A stretch of 64,000 nucleotides of DNA. Origin: Lachnospiraceae bacterium. GTDB lineage: Bacteria; Bacillota; Clostridia; Lachnospirales; Lachnospiraceae. The notes under the pieces are model-generated. The model saw only the letters and a list, made by a program, of their open reading frames with translations. It was not told where the DNA came from and did not search any database. The position numbers were made by a program, and so were the translations under genes. This document shows positions 51,278 through 60,114 of this stretch, piece after piece. Numbering within the stretch: position 1 is the first letter of the stretch; the number at the start of each line of letters is the position of its first letter. The stretch lies in assembly GCA_017526745.1 (NCBI GenBank), contig JAFXQX010000015.1:81899-145898 (forward strand), read 5' to 3'.

Positions 51278-53094
51278 AGATAAAAGTATCGGAATATATT
51301 GCCGATTTTTTTGTAAATAAGGGTGTAAGGACCGTCTTTATGCTGACAGGCGGAGGTGCGATGCACCTTAACGATGCGATAGGACATAAGGAAGGTCTTA
51401 AGGTCATTTATGATCATCATGAACAGGCAAGCGCGATCGCGGCTGAAGGCTATGCAAGACTTACCGGAAAGATCGCTCCGGTGTGCGTTACTTCAGGTCC
51501 GGGCGGGACAAATGCCATAACCGGAGTTCTCGGGGCATGGCAGGATTCGATCCCGATGTTTGTCATATCCGGGCAGGTAAAGGTGGAGACGACCACAAAG
51601 TCTGCCACGGTGAAACTGCGCCAGCTCGGTGATCAGGAATACCAGATAACGGACTGTGTTTCCAACATGACAAAATATGCCGTTATGATCACGGATCCGT
51701 CAACGATAAGGTATCATCTTGAAAAGGCATGGTATCTGTGCCTTTCAAAAAGACCGGGTCCGGTGTGGCTTGATATACCGCTGGACGTTCAGGCCGCAGT
51801 GGTTGAATCCGGTGATCTTAAAGGCTATGTTCCGGACGGCACTGATGATGCCCCATATGATACGTCGCAGACATTACGGATCATCGAGAAGATCAAGAGT
51901 TCAAAACGTCCCGTGATACTTGCGGGAACCGGAATAAATGTTGCCGGTGCACAAAAAGTCTTTCTTGAATGTGCAGAGGCACTCGGCATCCCCGTCCTTA
52001 CGGCATGGAACGCACACGACCTGATGCCTACCGATCATCCGCTGTTTTGCGGAAAGCCCGGAACCGTCGGACTCCGCGGAGGGAATTTTATCGCACAGTC
52101 TGCCGATCTTCTGCTTGTTCTCGGATGCAGGATGAACATCAGGATCATCAGCTATAATAAGCATGCGTTCGCAAAAGATGCGTATAAGATCATCGTCGAC
52201 ATAGATGAGGCCGAACTTTGCAAACCAACCGTAAATGCCGATATGCCGGTATGCGCCGATGTAAGGGATGTTATGCCTGACCTTATCCGTGCGGTAAGAC
52301 AGGACCATACATATGATCCCGAAGCTTTTTCCGATTGGAGAAAAAGAGCGGTGGATGTAAATAACAGATACCCCGCTGTGACTGCTGCGATGAAAAATGA
52401 TGAGGTGCTCAACCCTTATGTGTTCATGAATGCACTTTTTGAAGAACTGTCGGAAGGCGATGTTACCGTAACGGGTAACGGAGGAGCATGCGTTGTGGGT
52501 TTCCAGAGCGCCATAATAAAAAGAGGGCAGAGGCTGTTTACCAACTCGGGATGTGCGGCTATGGGATACGGATTCCCGGCTGCGATAGGAGCTGCGGCCG
52601 CAAGAAGGGACTACGACGGGGCTTTAACCCGCGTTATCTGTATCGACGGTGACGGCAGTTTTATGATGAACCTGCAGGAACTCCAGACCGTAAAGTATTA
52701 CGATCTTGATATTAAGATCATAATATTCAACAACAACGGATATCACTCGATCAGGCAGACACAGCAGAATCTGTTCTCCGGACGCCCTCTTATCGGAGTA
52801 TGTGACGGTAACGGTGTGTCATTTCCCGATTTTGAAAAGATCGCATATGCATTCGATCTTCCGTATCACAGGATAGATTCCAAAGAAGGCCTTAATGACA
52901 GGATAAGAGAGGCGATAAACTCAAAAGGCCCTGTTGTCATCGAAGCGGTCGTTGATGACAAACAGAACTTCGAACCGAAGCTTTCATCAAAAGTAAACGA
53001 AGACGGAACCATAACATCGGCCGCAAACGATGATATGTTCCCGTTCCTTCCCAAAGAAGAATATGAATCCGTAAGACAATACCTGAAAGGATGA
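51274..53094 (+). CDS. Thiamine-diphosphate-dependent enzyme (acetolactate-synthase-like)
   Basis: A 606-residue enzyme with the three-domain layout of acetohydroxyacid synthase. The catalytic Glu50 lies in DHHEQASAIAAEGYAR, and the ThDP/Mg motif runs from GDGSFMMNLQEL (about 459) to NNNGYHSIRQTQ. A central Rossmann domain (about 190-340) is present. It is not linked to ilvN or other branched-chain amino acid genes. In polysaccharide clusters such enzymes can join a C2 unit from pyruvate to a keto-sugar or 2-oxo acid. The start at 51274 overlaps the HAD gene (ATGA); the longer frame from 51235 lies inside that gene. Confidence 0.82.
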   Translation: MKIKVSEYIADFFVNKGVRTVFMLTGGGAMHLNDAIGHKEGLKVIYDHHEQASAIAAEGYARLTGKIAPVCVTSGPGGTNAITGVLGAWQDSIPMFVISGQVKVETTTKSATVKLRQLGDQEYQITDCVSNMTKYAVMITDPSTIRYHLEKAWYLCLSKRPGPVWLDIPLDVQAAVVESGDLKGYVPDGTDDAPYDTSQTLRIIEKIKSSKRPVILAGTGINVAGAQKVFLECAEALGIPVLTAWNAHDLMPTDHPLFCGKPGTVGLRGGNFIAQSADLLLVLGCRMNIRIISYNKHAFAKDAYKIIVDIDEAELCKPTVNADMPVCADVRDVMPDLIRAVRQDHTYDPEAFSDWRKRAVDVNNRYPAVTAAMKNDEVLNPYVFMNALFEELSEGDVTVTGNGGACVVGFQSAIIKRGQRLFTNSGCAAMGYGFPAAIGAAAARRDYDGALTRVICIDGDGSFMMNLQELQTVKYYDLDIKIIIFNNNGYHSIRQTQQNLFSGRPLIGVCDGNGVSFPDFEKIAYAFDLPYHRIDSKEGLNDRIREAINSKGPVVIEAVVDDKQNFEPKLSSKVNEDGTITSAANDDMFPFLPKEEYESVRQYLKG

Positions 53095-53098
53095 TTTT

Positions 53099-54034
53099 AT
53101 GAGCAAGATATCTATCATTATCCCCGTATACTATAACGCAGATACCCTTATGCTCCTGTATGAGGACATGAAGGAGAAGATACTCGGCACGCTTGGAGAC
53201 TATGAGATCGTCATGGTCGATGACGGGTCTGAAGATGATTCATGGAAAGTCATGAATCAGATAAGGGATATCGATGAGAACGTAAAGCTTGTCAAACTGT
53301 CCAGGAATTTCGGCGAACATGCGGCGATACTTGCGGGACTGTCCAACTGTACCGGTGACTGTGCCGTTACCAAACAGGCAGACCTTCAGGAAGATTCCGA
53401 ACTGATCGTGCAGATGTATGAAAAATGGAAAGAGGGTAACAAGGTTGTTCTGGCGGTACGCCGGGAGAGAGATGAGCCGGCGGTCAAGAAATTCTTTGCA
53501 AACCTCTATTACTCGATAGTAAGAAAGACCATAGACTCCAAGATGCCCAAGGGCGGATGTGACTGTTATCTTATCGACCGTCAGGCCATCGAAGTGCTGC
53601 TCAGACTGGATGAGAGGAACTCATCGCTTACGCTTCAGGTGTTATGGATCGGATTCAAATCCGACAATGTATATTTCCACAGGAAAGACAGGGAAGTCGG
53701 AGAGTCCAAGTGGACGCTCTCAAAAAAAGTGAAGCTTGTTGTCGACTCCATGATGAGCTTCTCGTATTTCCCCATCAAGTTCATGTCAAGCGTCGGCTTT
53801 ATCATGGCTATTCTTGCATTTGCATGGATCATCGAGGTGATAGTGGAATTCTTTGTTGTTGGCACCCCTGTAAGAGGATGGTCCACACTTATGATCCTTG
53901 TGCTGTTTTCAGCAGGCATGATCCTCATCATGCTCGGAGTGCTCGGAGAATATCTGTGGAGGACTCTTGACGCAACGAGGAACCGTCCAGTGTTCATCGT
54001 TGACAGTATCAAAGAGGCGAGAAAAGACAAATGA
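53099..54034 (+). CDS. GT2 polyprenyl-phosphate glycosyltransferase (DPM1/ArnC/GtrB type)
   Basis: A 311-residue membrane enzyme that would load a nucleotide sugar onto polyprenyl phosphate on the cytoplasmic face. The GT-A domain has ISIIIPVYYN, VDDGSEDDSW, KLSRNFGEHAAI and the DxD-like KQADLQEDSE. Two C-terminal membrane helices (about 228-250 and 262-285) follow, as in ArnC and GtrB. It overlaps the SMR-type transporter gene by 4 bases, reproducing the ArnC-ArnE/F style neighbourhood. Confidence 0.88.
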   Translation: MSKISIIIPVYYNADTLMLLYEDMKEKILGTLGDYEIVMVDDGSEDDSWKVMNQIRDIDENVKLVKLSRNFGEHAAILAGLSNCTGDCAVTKQADLQEDSELIVQMYEKWKEGNKVVLAVRRERDEPAVKKFFANLYYSIVRKTIDSKMPKGGCDCYLIDRQAIEVLLRLDERNSSLTLQVLWIGFKSDNVYFHRKDREVGESKWTLSKKVKLVVDSMMSFSYFPIKFMSSVGFIMAILAFAWIIEVIVEFFVVGTPVRGWSTLMILVLFSAGMILIMLGVLGEYLWRTLDATRNRPVFIVDSIKEARKDK

Positions 54035-54369
54035 TGACAACCTACGTCCTTATTTTTATATCGGCATCGCTGATATCCGCCTTCTCCCAGATCCTCTTAA
54101 AGATCGCCGCGAAGAAAAAATACGATTCGTGGATATTCGAGTATCTGAACGTAAGAGTGATAAGCGCCTATGTCATTTTCTTTCTTGCAACGCTCCTTAC
54201 TGTTTACTGCTATAAGGTAGTGCCGCTTTCGATAGGCGCGATGCTCGAGGCGAGCGGTTACGTTTTTGTGACCGTGCTTGGCCGGATCATCCTAAAAGAG
54301 AGGGTCACAAGCAGGAAGATCATCGGTATGGCGCTTGTCATACTCGGAGTTGTCATTGTTGCGGTATGA
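54031..54369 (+). CDS. SMR-type small membrane protein (ArnF-like flippase subunit)
   Basis: A 112-residue protein with four membrane helices. Typical stretches are ISAFSQILLKIAAKK in helix 1, VVPLSIGAMLEASGYVFVTV around helix 3, and a final EAM-like segment RKIIGMALVILGVVIVAV. It is likely the partner of the half-size transporter at 48600, forming a lipid-linked sugar flippase. Start overlaps the GT2 stop (ATGA). Confidence 0.82.
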   Translation: MMTTYVLIFISASLISAFSQILLKIAAKKKYDSWIFEYLNVRVISAYVIFFLATLLTVYCYKVVPLSIGAMLEASGYVFVTVLGRIILKERVTSRKIIGMALVILGVVIVAV

Positions 54370-54372
54370 TCG

Positions 54373-56112
54373 ATGAAGTCTGTTATCAAAAAGTATTATG
54401 TTCATATAATATTTGCCGTCTCCTTTCTCGTTCTGCTCGGGCGCGCCTTCATGGGCTTTTGCTGGAGCGATGAGAGCTTTTACGTATCTACCGCTGACAG
54501 ATTCCTGCGCGGTGATATCCCCCTTGTTGATGAATGGTACAGAACACAGCTGTCATCACTGGTGATGGTCCCGTTTCTTGCCGTATACAGACTGATCGCG
54601 GGCTATAACGGAGTCATTTTGTATTTCCGTATACTCTATCTGATATTTTCCACGGCGGTCGCGTATGTCTGGTATCGTGTGCTCCTGGGACATTACAGCC
54701 GGTCTGCCGCTTTGTTGACGTCCCTGATCATCATGTTCTATGCGCATCTGGGTAATGCGACGTTTTCGTATTACATGCTCTCGGAACTCTTCTTCCTGCT
54801 GTTCCTGATCCTGGTATATGACAGCTGCCATGCCCCAAACAGCGGAAGGCTTGTGGCCGCGGGAGTATTCCTGGCTTTTTCCGTTCTGTGCATGCCGGCT
54901 TTTGCCGTTTTGGCAGTACCTGCGATAGCTGCAGGATCTGTTGTCCTTGTATTGCAGAAAATGCGGCTGCTCCCGGAAAAAGCTTCAAAGGCCATCGAAC
55001 AGATCAGACTCGGCACGGTCATGTTATATACGTGTGCGGGTATCGCCGCCGCGGCACTTGTTTTCGGGATATATCTGTTCACCCATACCGATATCTCCTA
55101 TCTGACAAGCGTGCTTCCCGAAGCGCTTGTCGATAATGAACATACCAATACGTTCGGCTATTACATAAGAAAACCGCACAGATGCTTAAAGGACGTCTTT
55201 GGGGTGTGGACATACTTCTCATATGCCCTTATCGCGATCTCGTTCCTGTTTCAAAAGTACCTCAGAAAGCACCCGCAAAAGGAGATCGTCGCAGCAGCCG
55301 ATATCGCTCTTTTTGCGGTGATGTCTTACGTTTCCTTCGGACATACCGGATATATCCAGGTCTGTTTTTTCCTGTTCTTTATCCCGCTTTTCTTTGTTTC
55401 GGATAAAAAGGACCACGCACTGTTCTGGCCAAGTGTTATCTCTTCGGTATCAGTGGCGGTGATATACTGTTTCGTATCAAGTGATTTTCTCTATGTCATG
55501 GCGCTTGGTGCCGCACTGTCGACCGGAGCGGGGATATGCACCGTTTGTAACTTTGCGGGAAAGAAGGACGAGGATCACGTCCGTTTGGCACTTGGGTATG
55601 CCTTATATGCCGCCTGCATCTTTACGGTTGTTGTGACCGCGTATCTGCGGATCGTAAACGTATACAGGGATGCACCCTTATCAAAACTTTGCGCCGGTAT
55701 TGAATCGGGCGTTGCAAAAGGGCTGTATACGACACCCGGGCACCTTGAAATGTATGAGGATGTTTGTGATCTTATTGACAGGCATTGTCAGGATCCGTCC
55801 AAAAAGGTGATGTTTTCCAAGATACTGCCATGGGGTTATATCGTATCGGCTTCCTCCTGCGGCTATCCCACGACATGGAGGTCTACGGCATATGATCCTG
55901 GCCAGCTGGATATTTATTACAAAATGGACACAAGTCGTGCTCCGGATGTTATAATAGTGCTCGATACCACGATCGGCTCATTTGATGCATCGGGAGATGT
56001 CGAGGACGATCATACCCCCAACCTTGATGAGATGAGTGCATACTGGAAGGACTACATTAAGGAAAGGGGATTAAAACCCGTAAAGGAAAAATGCGCGACC
56101 GTATACAGGTGA
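54373..56112 (+). CDS. Polytopic GT-C-like membrane protein
   Basis: A 579-residue protein with about eleven membrane helices and a C-terminal soluble domain (about 455-579). The first outer loop has CWSDESFYVSTADRFLRGD and LVDEWYRTQL, matching the acidic catalytic loop of PMT/ArnT-type glycosyltransferases that use polyprenyl-phosphate sugars. It would be the final transferase placing the sugar on a cell-envelope acceptor. The start follows the SMR stop by 3 bases without a strong ribosome binding site. Its acceptor and donor are unknown. Confidence 0.72.
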   Translation: MKSVIKKYYVHIIFAVSFLVLLGRAFMGFCWSDESFYVSTADRFLRGDIPLVDEWYRTQLSSLVMVPFLAVYRLIAGYNGVILYFRILYLIFSTAVAYVWYRVLLGHYSRSAALLTSLIIMFYAHLGNATFSYYMLSELFFLLFLILVYDSCHAPNSGRLVAAGVFLAFSVLCMPAFAVLAVPAIAAGSVVLVLQKMRLLPEKASKAIEQIRLGTVMLYTCAGIAAAALVFGIYLFTHTDISYLTSVLPEALVDNEHTNTFGYYIRKPHRCLKDVFGVWTYFSYALIAISFLFQKYLRKHPQKEIVAAADIALFAVMSYVSFGHTGYIQVCFFLFFIPLFFVSDKKDHALFWPSVISSVSVAVIYCFVSSDFLYVMALGAALSTGAGICTVCNFAGKKDEDHVRLALGYALYAACIFTVVVTAYLRIVNVYRDAPLSKLCAGIESGVAKGLYTTPGHLEMYEDVCDLIDRHCQDPSKKVMFSKILPWGYIVSASSCGYPTTWRSTAYDPGQLDIYYKMDTSRAPDVIIVLDTTIGSFDASGDVEDDHTPNLDEMSAYWKDYIKERGLKPVKEKCATVYR

Positions 56113-56132
56113 GCGCCAAGGAAAGAGGACAT

Positions 56133-57227
56133 ATGATACCCGTAAACGAACTTGCAAGAGGATTCAAACTTTATCAGAAAGAATATGAGGACAGGGCGGT
56201 TGAGGTACTGCGCAGCGGATGGTACGTCCTAGGGAAGCAGATGACATCGTTCGAGGATGAATTTGCGGCAAAGCTCGGAGAAGGCGCGATCTGTGCCGGA
56301 GTTGACAACGGACTTGATGCCATAACGCTCGGTCTTATGGCATCAGGCATAGGGCAGGGGGATGAGATCATCGTTCAGGCAAACGGATATATAGCAACGA
56401 TGCTCGGAGTCATGCAGTGCAACGCAGTTCCGGTGTTTGTGGAGCCCGATGAGTATTACCAGCTCGATGCCGCTAAGATAGAAGAGGCGATAACGCCGAG
56501 GACAAAGGCAGTACTTGTAACGCATCTGTACGGTCAGGCTACGCGCATGGATCCGATCGTAAAGATCTGCAATGACCGTGGCCTTATGCTTTTTGAAGAC
56601 TGTGCACAGTCGCATTTTGCGGCATACAAGGGAGTGAACACGGGTCTGTTCGGAAAGGCTTCATTCTTCTCGTTCTATCCCACGAAGAATCTCGGTGCGT
56701 TTGGCGATGCCGGCGCAGTCATATCGAAGGATCCCGAGGTGATCGAGAAGGTTAAGGTACTTCGCAATTACGGGAGCGACAGAAGATACCATAACATCAA
56801 GATCGGATTCAACATGAGGCTTGATGAGATGCAGGCGGGCCTGCTTCGCGTGAGATTATCGCATATGGATGAACTTATCGCCAACAGGTGCCACATCGCC
56901 GACAGGTATCTGAAGGAGATGCATAATCCGAAGATAGAACTTCCTCTTGTTGCCGAAGGATGCGATCATACATGGTATCAGTTCATCGTACGTGCCGATG
57001 ACCAGGAAGGGTTCATGGCATACATGAAAGAAAAGGATATCGCCACGGACATCTCGTGGAGAACACCGCCCTATCTGCAGCCCTGCATGCAGGAGGAATT
57101 CGGATCGGGTGAGGGAGACCACCCCATAACCGAGGAACTGTGTGCGCATATCGTGACTCTTCCCATGATGGAATACATGGATGAAGATGAGATCACCAGG
57201 GTCATAGAAGCAGTCAACGGTTATTGA
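56133..57227 (+). CDS. DegT/DnrJ/EryC1/StrS family sugar aminotransferase
   Basis: PLP-dependent transaminase of 364 residues acting on keto-sugar nucleotides. The catalytic Lys185 is in FYPTKNLGAFGDAG, the PLP Asp156 in LFEDCAQSH, and the C-terminal partner loop is NIKIGFNMRLDEMQAG. The cluster contains no nucleotide-sugar dehydratase, so its keto-sugar substrate must come from elsewhere. The start at 56133 has AGAGGA upstream and lies 20 bases after the GT-C-like stop; an earlier frame from 56091 overlaps that gene. Confidence 0.88.
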   Translation: MIPVNELARGFKLYQKEYEDRAVEVLRSGWYVLGKQMTSFEDEFAAKLGEGAICAGVDNGLDAITLGLMASGIGQGDEIIVQANGYIATMLGVMQCNAVPVFVEPDEYYQLDAAKIEEAITPRTKAVLVTHLYGQATRMDPIVKICNDRGLMLFEDCAQSHFAAYKGVNTGLFGKASFFSFYPTKNLGAFGDAGAVISKDPEVIEKVKVLRNYGSDRRYHNIKIGFNMRLDEMQAGLLRVRLSHMDELIANRCHIADRYLKEMHNPKIELPLVAEGCDHTWYQFIVRADDQEGFMAYMKEKDIATDISWRTPPYLQPCMQEEFGSGEGDHPITEELCAHIVTLPMMEYMDEDEITRVIEAVNGY

Positions 57228-57244
57228 TCAGAAGGAGACAATAC

Positions 57245-58201
57245 ATGCAGAGCATGATAAGCAAAGAAGAGATAGACGGCATAGTAAAGAGCATCATAGA
57301 TGATTATGACAGGGGCCGTAATATAGACAAGGCAGACATATACTCGAGTCCTGACAGGTCGCGCGTACATGAGCTTATAAGCAGTCTGTTCAAGATAGTC
57401 TATCCGGGATTTTTCCGTGACCGTTCATACAAGATCTACAATCCCAATAACAGCTTCGGTGTCATCATCGAGGACACGTTCTATCATCTGAGAAAGCAGA
57501 TATTTCTGGCACTGGATTACGGCTCGGATGAGGAGATGACCGACGACGAGCGCACGAAGGAAAGCTACAGGATCTGCAAATCATTTTTCAAGAGGATACC
57601 GAAGATCAGGGAATACATTGAGACGGATCTTCTTGCAACGCTTGACGGCGATCCGGCGGCATGCTCTTTTGAAGAGATAATCCTGTCATATCCGGGGATA
57701 ATGGCTATCACGACTTACAGGCTCGCACATGAGCTGTATGTTGAGAATGTGCCGCTCCTTCCGAGACTGATGACGGAATATGCTCATTCCGAGACTGGAA
57801 TAGACATCCATCCCGGAGCTACGATCGGAAAGTATTTCTTCATCGATCACGGAACGGGTATCGTAGTCGGCGAGACATCGGTGATCGGAGAGAATGTCAA
57901 GGTTTATCAGGGCGTGACGATAGGAGCGCTTTCGACAAAGGGAGGCAGGAAGCTTTCGGGCAAGAAGAGACATCCTACCATCTGCGACAACGTCACGATA
58001 TATGCGGGAGCATCGATACTCGGCGGCGATACGGTCATAGGAGCCAATACGATAATCGGCGGTAACACGTTCATCACATGCTCGATAGACCCCAATACCG
58101 TTGTCAGTATGAAGAACCTTGAGATGGAATACAGGACTTCCGGCAATAAGGGTAAGAGTGAGGAACTCATCCAGGGTGATTCCTGGTATTACGTTATATG
58201 A
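57245..58201 (+). CDS. Serine O-acetyltransferase (EpsC/CysE-like)
   Basis: A 318-residue acyltransferase making O-acetylserine for cysteine synthesis. An N-terminal helical domain (about 1-165) precedes left-handed beta-helix hexapeptide repeats with the catalytic His in IDIHPGATIG and FIDHGTGIVVGE, then TIGALSTKGGRKL and NTIIGGNTFI. It is longer at the N terminus than E. coli CysE, like the EpsC form. AAGGAG precedes the ATG. Its place before mnmA and metQNI fits a sulfur-metabolism role, but it directly follows a sugar aminotransferase, so acetylation of an amino sugar is a lesser alternative. Confidence 0.82.
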   Translation: MQSMISKEEIDGIVKSIIDDYDRGRNIDKADIYSSPDRSRVHELISSLFKIVYPGFFRDRSYKIYNPNNSFGVIIEDTFYHLRKQIFLALDYGSDEEMTDDERTKESYRICKSFFKRIPKIREYIETDLLATLDGDPAACSFEEIILSYPGIMAITTYRLAHELYVENVPLLPRLMTEYAHSETGIDIHPGATIGKYFFIDHGTGIVVGETSVIGENVKVYQGVTIGALSTKGGRKLSGKKRHPTICDNVTIYAGASILGGDTVIGANTIIGGNTFITCSIDPNTVVSMKNLEMEYRTSGNKGKSEELIQGDSWYYVI

Positions 58202-59256
58202 GCAGCAGGGTACTTGTCGGACTGTCGGGAGGCGTTGACAGCGCAGTCGCCGCATTTGTTTTAAAGAAGCAGGGATATGATGTCATAGGTCTGACACTTA
58301 GGACATGGGAAAGTGATGCAGGCTCCGTCAGCCGTTGCTGCGATATAGATGATGCAAGGGCAGTAGCCGAAAGGCTCGACATACCGTATCACGTCATCAA
58401 CTGCAGTGAGGCCTTTAAGGAAAAGGTGACGGTCCCGTTCGTAAATGATTATATCTCCGGCATCACACCGAATCCGTGCATTGTCTGCAACCGTGTCCTC
58501 AAGTGGGAGAGGATGCAGTACATGGCTAAGGTCCTTGAAGCCGATCTTGTTGCGACAGGCCATTATGCCAACGTCGTAAAGCTTGACAGCGGGCGGTATA
58601 CGTTAAAACAGGCGCAGTCCTCAAAGGACCAGACCTATATGCTCTATGCCCTGTCACAGGACCAGCTTGGGATGACGATCATGCCGCTTGGCGGTATGAC
58701 CAAGGAAGAGGTCAGAAAGATCGCTGATGATGAGGGACTGCCTGTAGCACAAAAGCCCGATTCTCAGGAGATATGCTTTGTCCCCGATGATGATTACAAA
58801 AGCTACATCATGAAAAATCACACCGGAGAGCTTGGAGGCGAAGGTGATTTTGTCGACGAGGACGGGAATGTCCTCGGAAGACATAAGGGCATAATAGGTT
58901 ATACCGTAGGTCAGAGAAAAGGTCTCGGTATAGCACTCGGTCATCCGGTTTTCGTAAAGAGGATCGATCCGGTAAGAAATGAGGTCGTACTGTCTGATGA
59001 TGACAGACTTTATTCCGATACCGTAAGATGCCGCGATGTTTGTTTTATGAGCATACCCGGCATCGAAGAAGGAGGCAGTATCGACTGCCAGGCCAAGATA
59101 AGATATCATCACACCCCCCAGGAGGCAAAAGCATCCATGGAGAATGATGAGCTTGTGATCAGATTTTCAAGTCCCGTAAGGGCGGCCGCGCCGGGACAGT
59201 CAGCCGTTATGTATGATAATGACGGCTGCGTGATCGGCGGCGGAGTGATCATCTGA
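58198..59256 (+). CDS. mnmA: tRNA 2-thiouridine synthase
   Basis: Adenylates and thiolates U34 of Lys/Glu/Gln tRNAs. It has the PP-loop VLVGLSGGVDSAVAA, the catalytic cysteines in NPCIVCNRVLKW and QEICFVPDDDY, and GHYAN. At 352 residues it has normal length. The start overlaps the acetyltransferase stop (ATGA). The sulfur-donating cysteine desulfurase is not in the window. Confidence 0.95.
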   Translation: MSSRVLVGLSGGVDSAVAAFVLKKQGYDVIGLTLRTWESDAGSVSRCCDIDDARAVAERLDIPYHVINCSEAFKEKVTVPFVNDYISGITPNPCIVCNRVLKWERMQYMAKVLEADLVATGHYANVVKLDSGRYTLKQAQSSKDQTYMLYALSQDQLGMTIMPLGGMTKEEVRKIADDEGLPVAQKPDSQEICFVPDDDYKSYIMKNHTGELGGEGDFVDEDGNVLGRHKGIIGYTVGQRKGLGIALGHPVFVKRIDPVRNEVVLSDDDRLYSDTVRCRDVCFMSIPGIEEGGSIDCQAKIRYHHTPQEAKASMENDELVIRFSSPVRAAAPGQSAVMYDNDGCVIGGGVII

Positions 59257-59294
59257 TGATAATACAGATCTTTATTGAAAGAGGAGGAAATATC

Positions 59295-60101
59295 ATGAAA
59301 AAAAGATTATCGGTTATTGTAACGGCACTGCTTGCGGCAGCTGCTGTACTTGCAGGATGCGGCGGCAAGTCGGGCGACGACAAGGTCATAAAGATCGGTG
59401 CGACCGTAACTCCGCATTCGGAGATACTTGAAAAGGTCAAGGACAACCTTGCCGCAGACGGATATACACTCGATGTTGTCATCTATAACGACTATGTGCT
59501 CCCGAACACGGCACTTGAGGATGGCGAGCTTGATGCGAACTTCTTCCAGCACGGTCCCTATCTTGAGGACTTCAACAAGGAGAACGGAACGCACATCGTA
59601 AGCGTTGCGGCTGTCCATTTTGAGCCGATGGGCCTTTATGCCGGCAAGTCTTCGGATCTTTCGTCCATCGCCGACGGAGCGAGCATCGCTGTTCCGAATG
59701 ACACGACAAATGAGGCAAGAGCACTTCTGCTGCTCGAGGCAAACGGCCTTATCAAGTTAAAGGAAGGTGCGGGAATCTCTTCGACCGTCATCGATATCGA
59801 GGAAAACCCTCACAACTTAAAGATCGAGGAACTCGAGGCGGCCCAGGTTCCGAAGGCCATCCAGGACGTTGACTTTGCCGTTGTTAACGGTAACTATGCG
59901 ATAGAGGCCGGCTTGTCGGATCCCATCGTGGTCGAGGCATCCGATTCACTTGCCGCAAACACATACGCAAACATCATCTGCGTTAAGGAAGGGAACGAGA
60001 ACACAGACAAGACAAAAGCACTTGTTAACGCAACGCTTCAGGACAATATCAGGGATTACATCAATGATTCATATAAGGGTGCGGTAGTTCCGGTATTTTA
60101 A
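59295..60101 (+). CDS. metQ: Methionine ABC transporter binding lipoprotein
   Basis: NlpA/MetQ-type lipoprotein of 268 residues. The signal peptide ends VLAGC, followed by KIGATVTPHSEILEKVK, ANFFQHGPYLEDFN and GLYAGKSSDLSSI. The start at 59295 has GAGGAGG upstream; the longer frame from 59256 has no signal peptide at its start. Only 38 bases separate it from mnmA, leaving no room for a SAM riboswitch or T-box. Confidence 0.94.
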   Translation: MKKRLSVIVTALLAAAAVLAGCGGKSGDDKVIKIGATVTPHSEILEKVKDNLAADGYTLDVVIYNDYVLPNTALEDGELDANFFQHGPYLEDFNKENGTHIVSVAAVHFEPMGLYAGKSSDLSSIADGASIAVPNDTTNEARALLLLEANGLIKLKEGAGISSTVIDIEENPHNLKIEELEAAQVPKAIQDVDFAVVNGNYAIEAGLSDPIVVEASDSLAANTYANIICVKEGNENTDKTKALVNATLQDNIRDYINDSYKGAVVPVF

Positions 60102-60114
60102 GAGTTGGATCAAA

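Noticed and set aside
51274..53094. Biosynthetic acetolactate synthase (ilvB)
   Set aside because: No small subunit or branched-chain amino acid genes are nearby; the gene is embedded in a glycan-type cluster.
59257..59294. SAM riboswitch or T-box before metQ
   Set aside because: Only 38 bases separate mnmA and metQ, too short for either structure.
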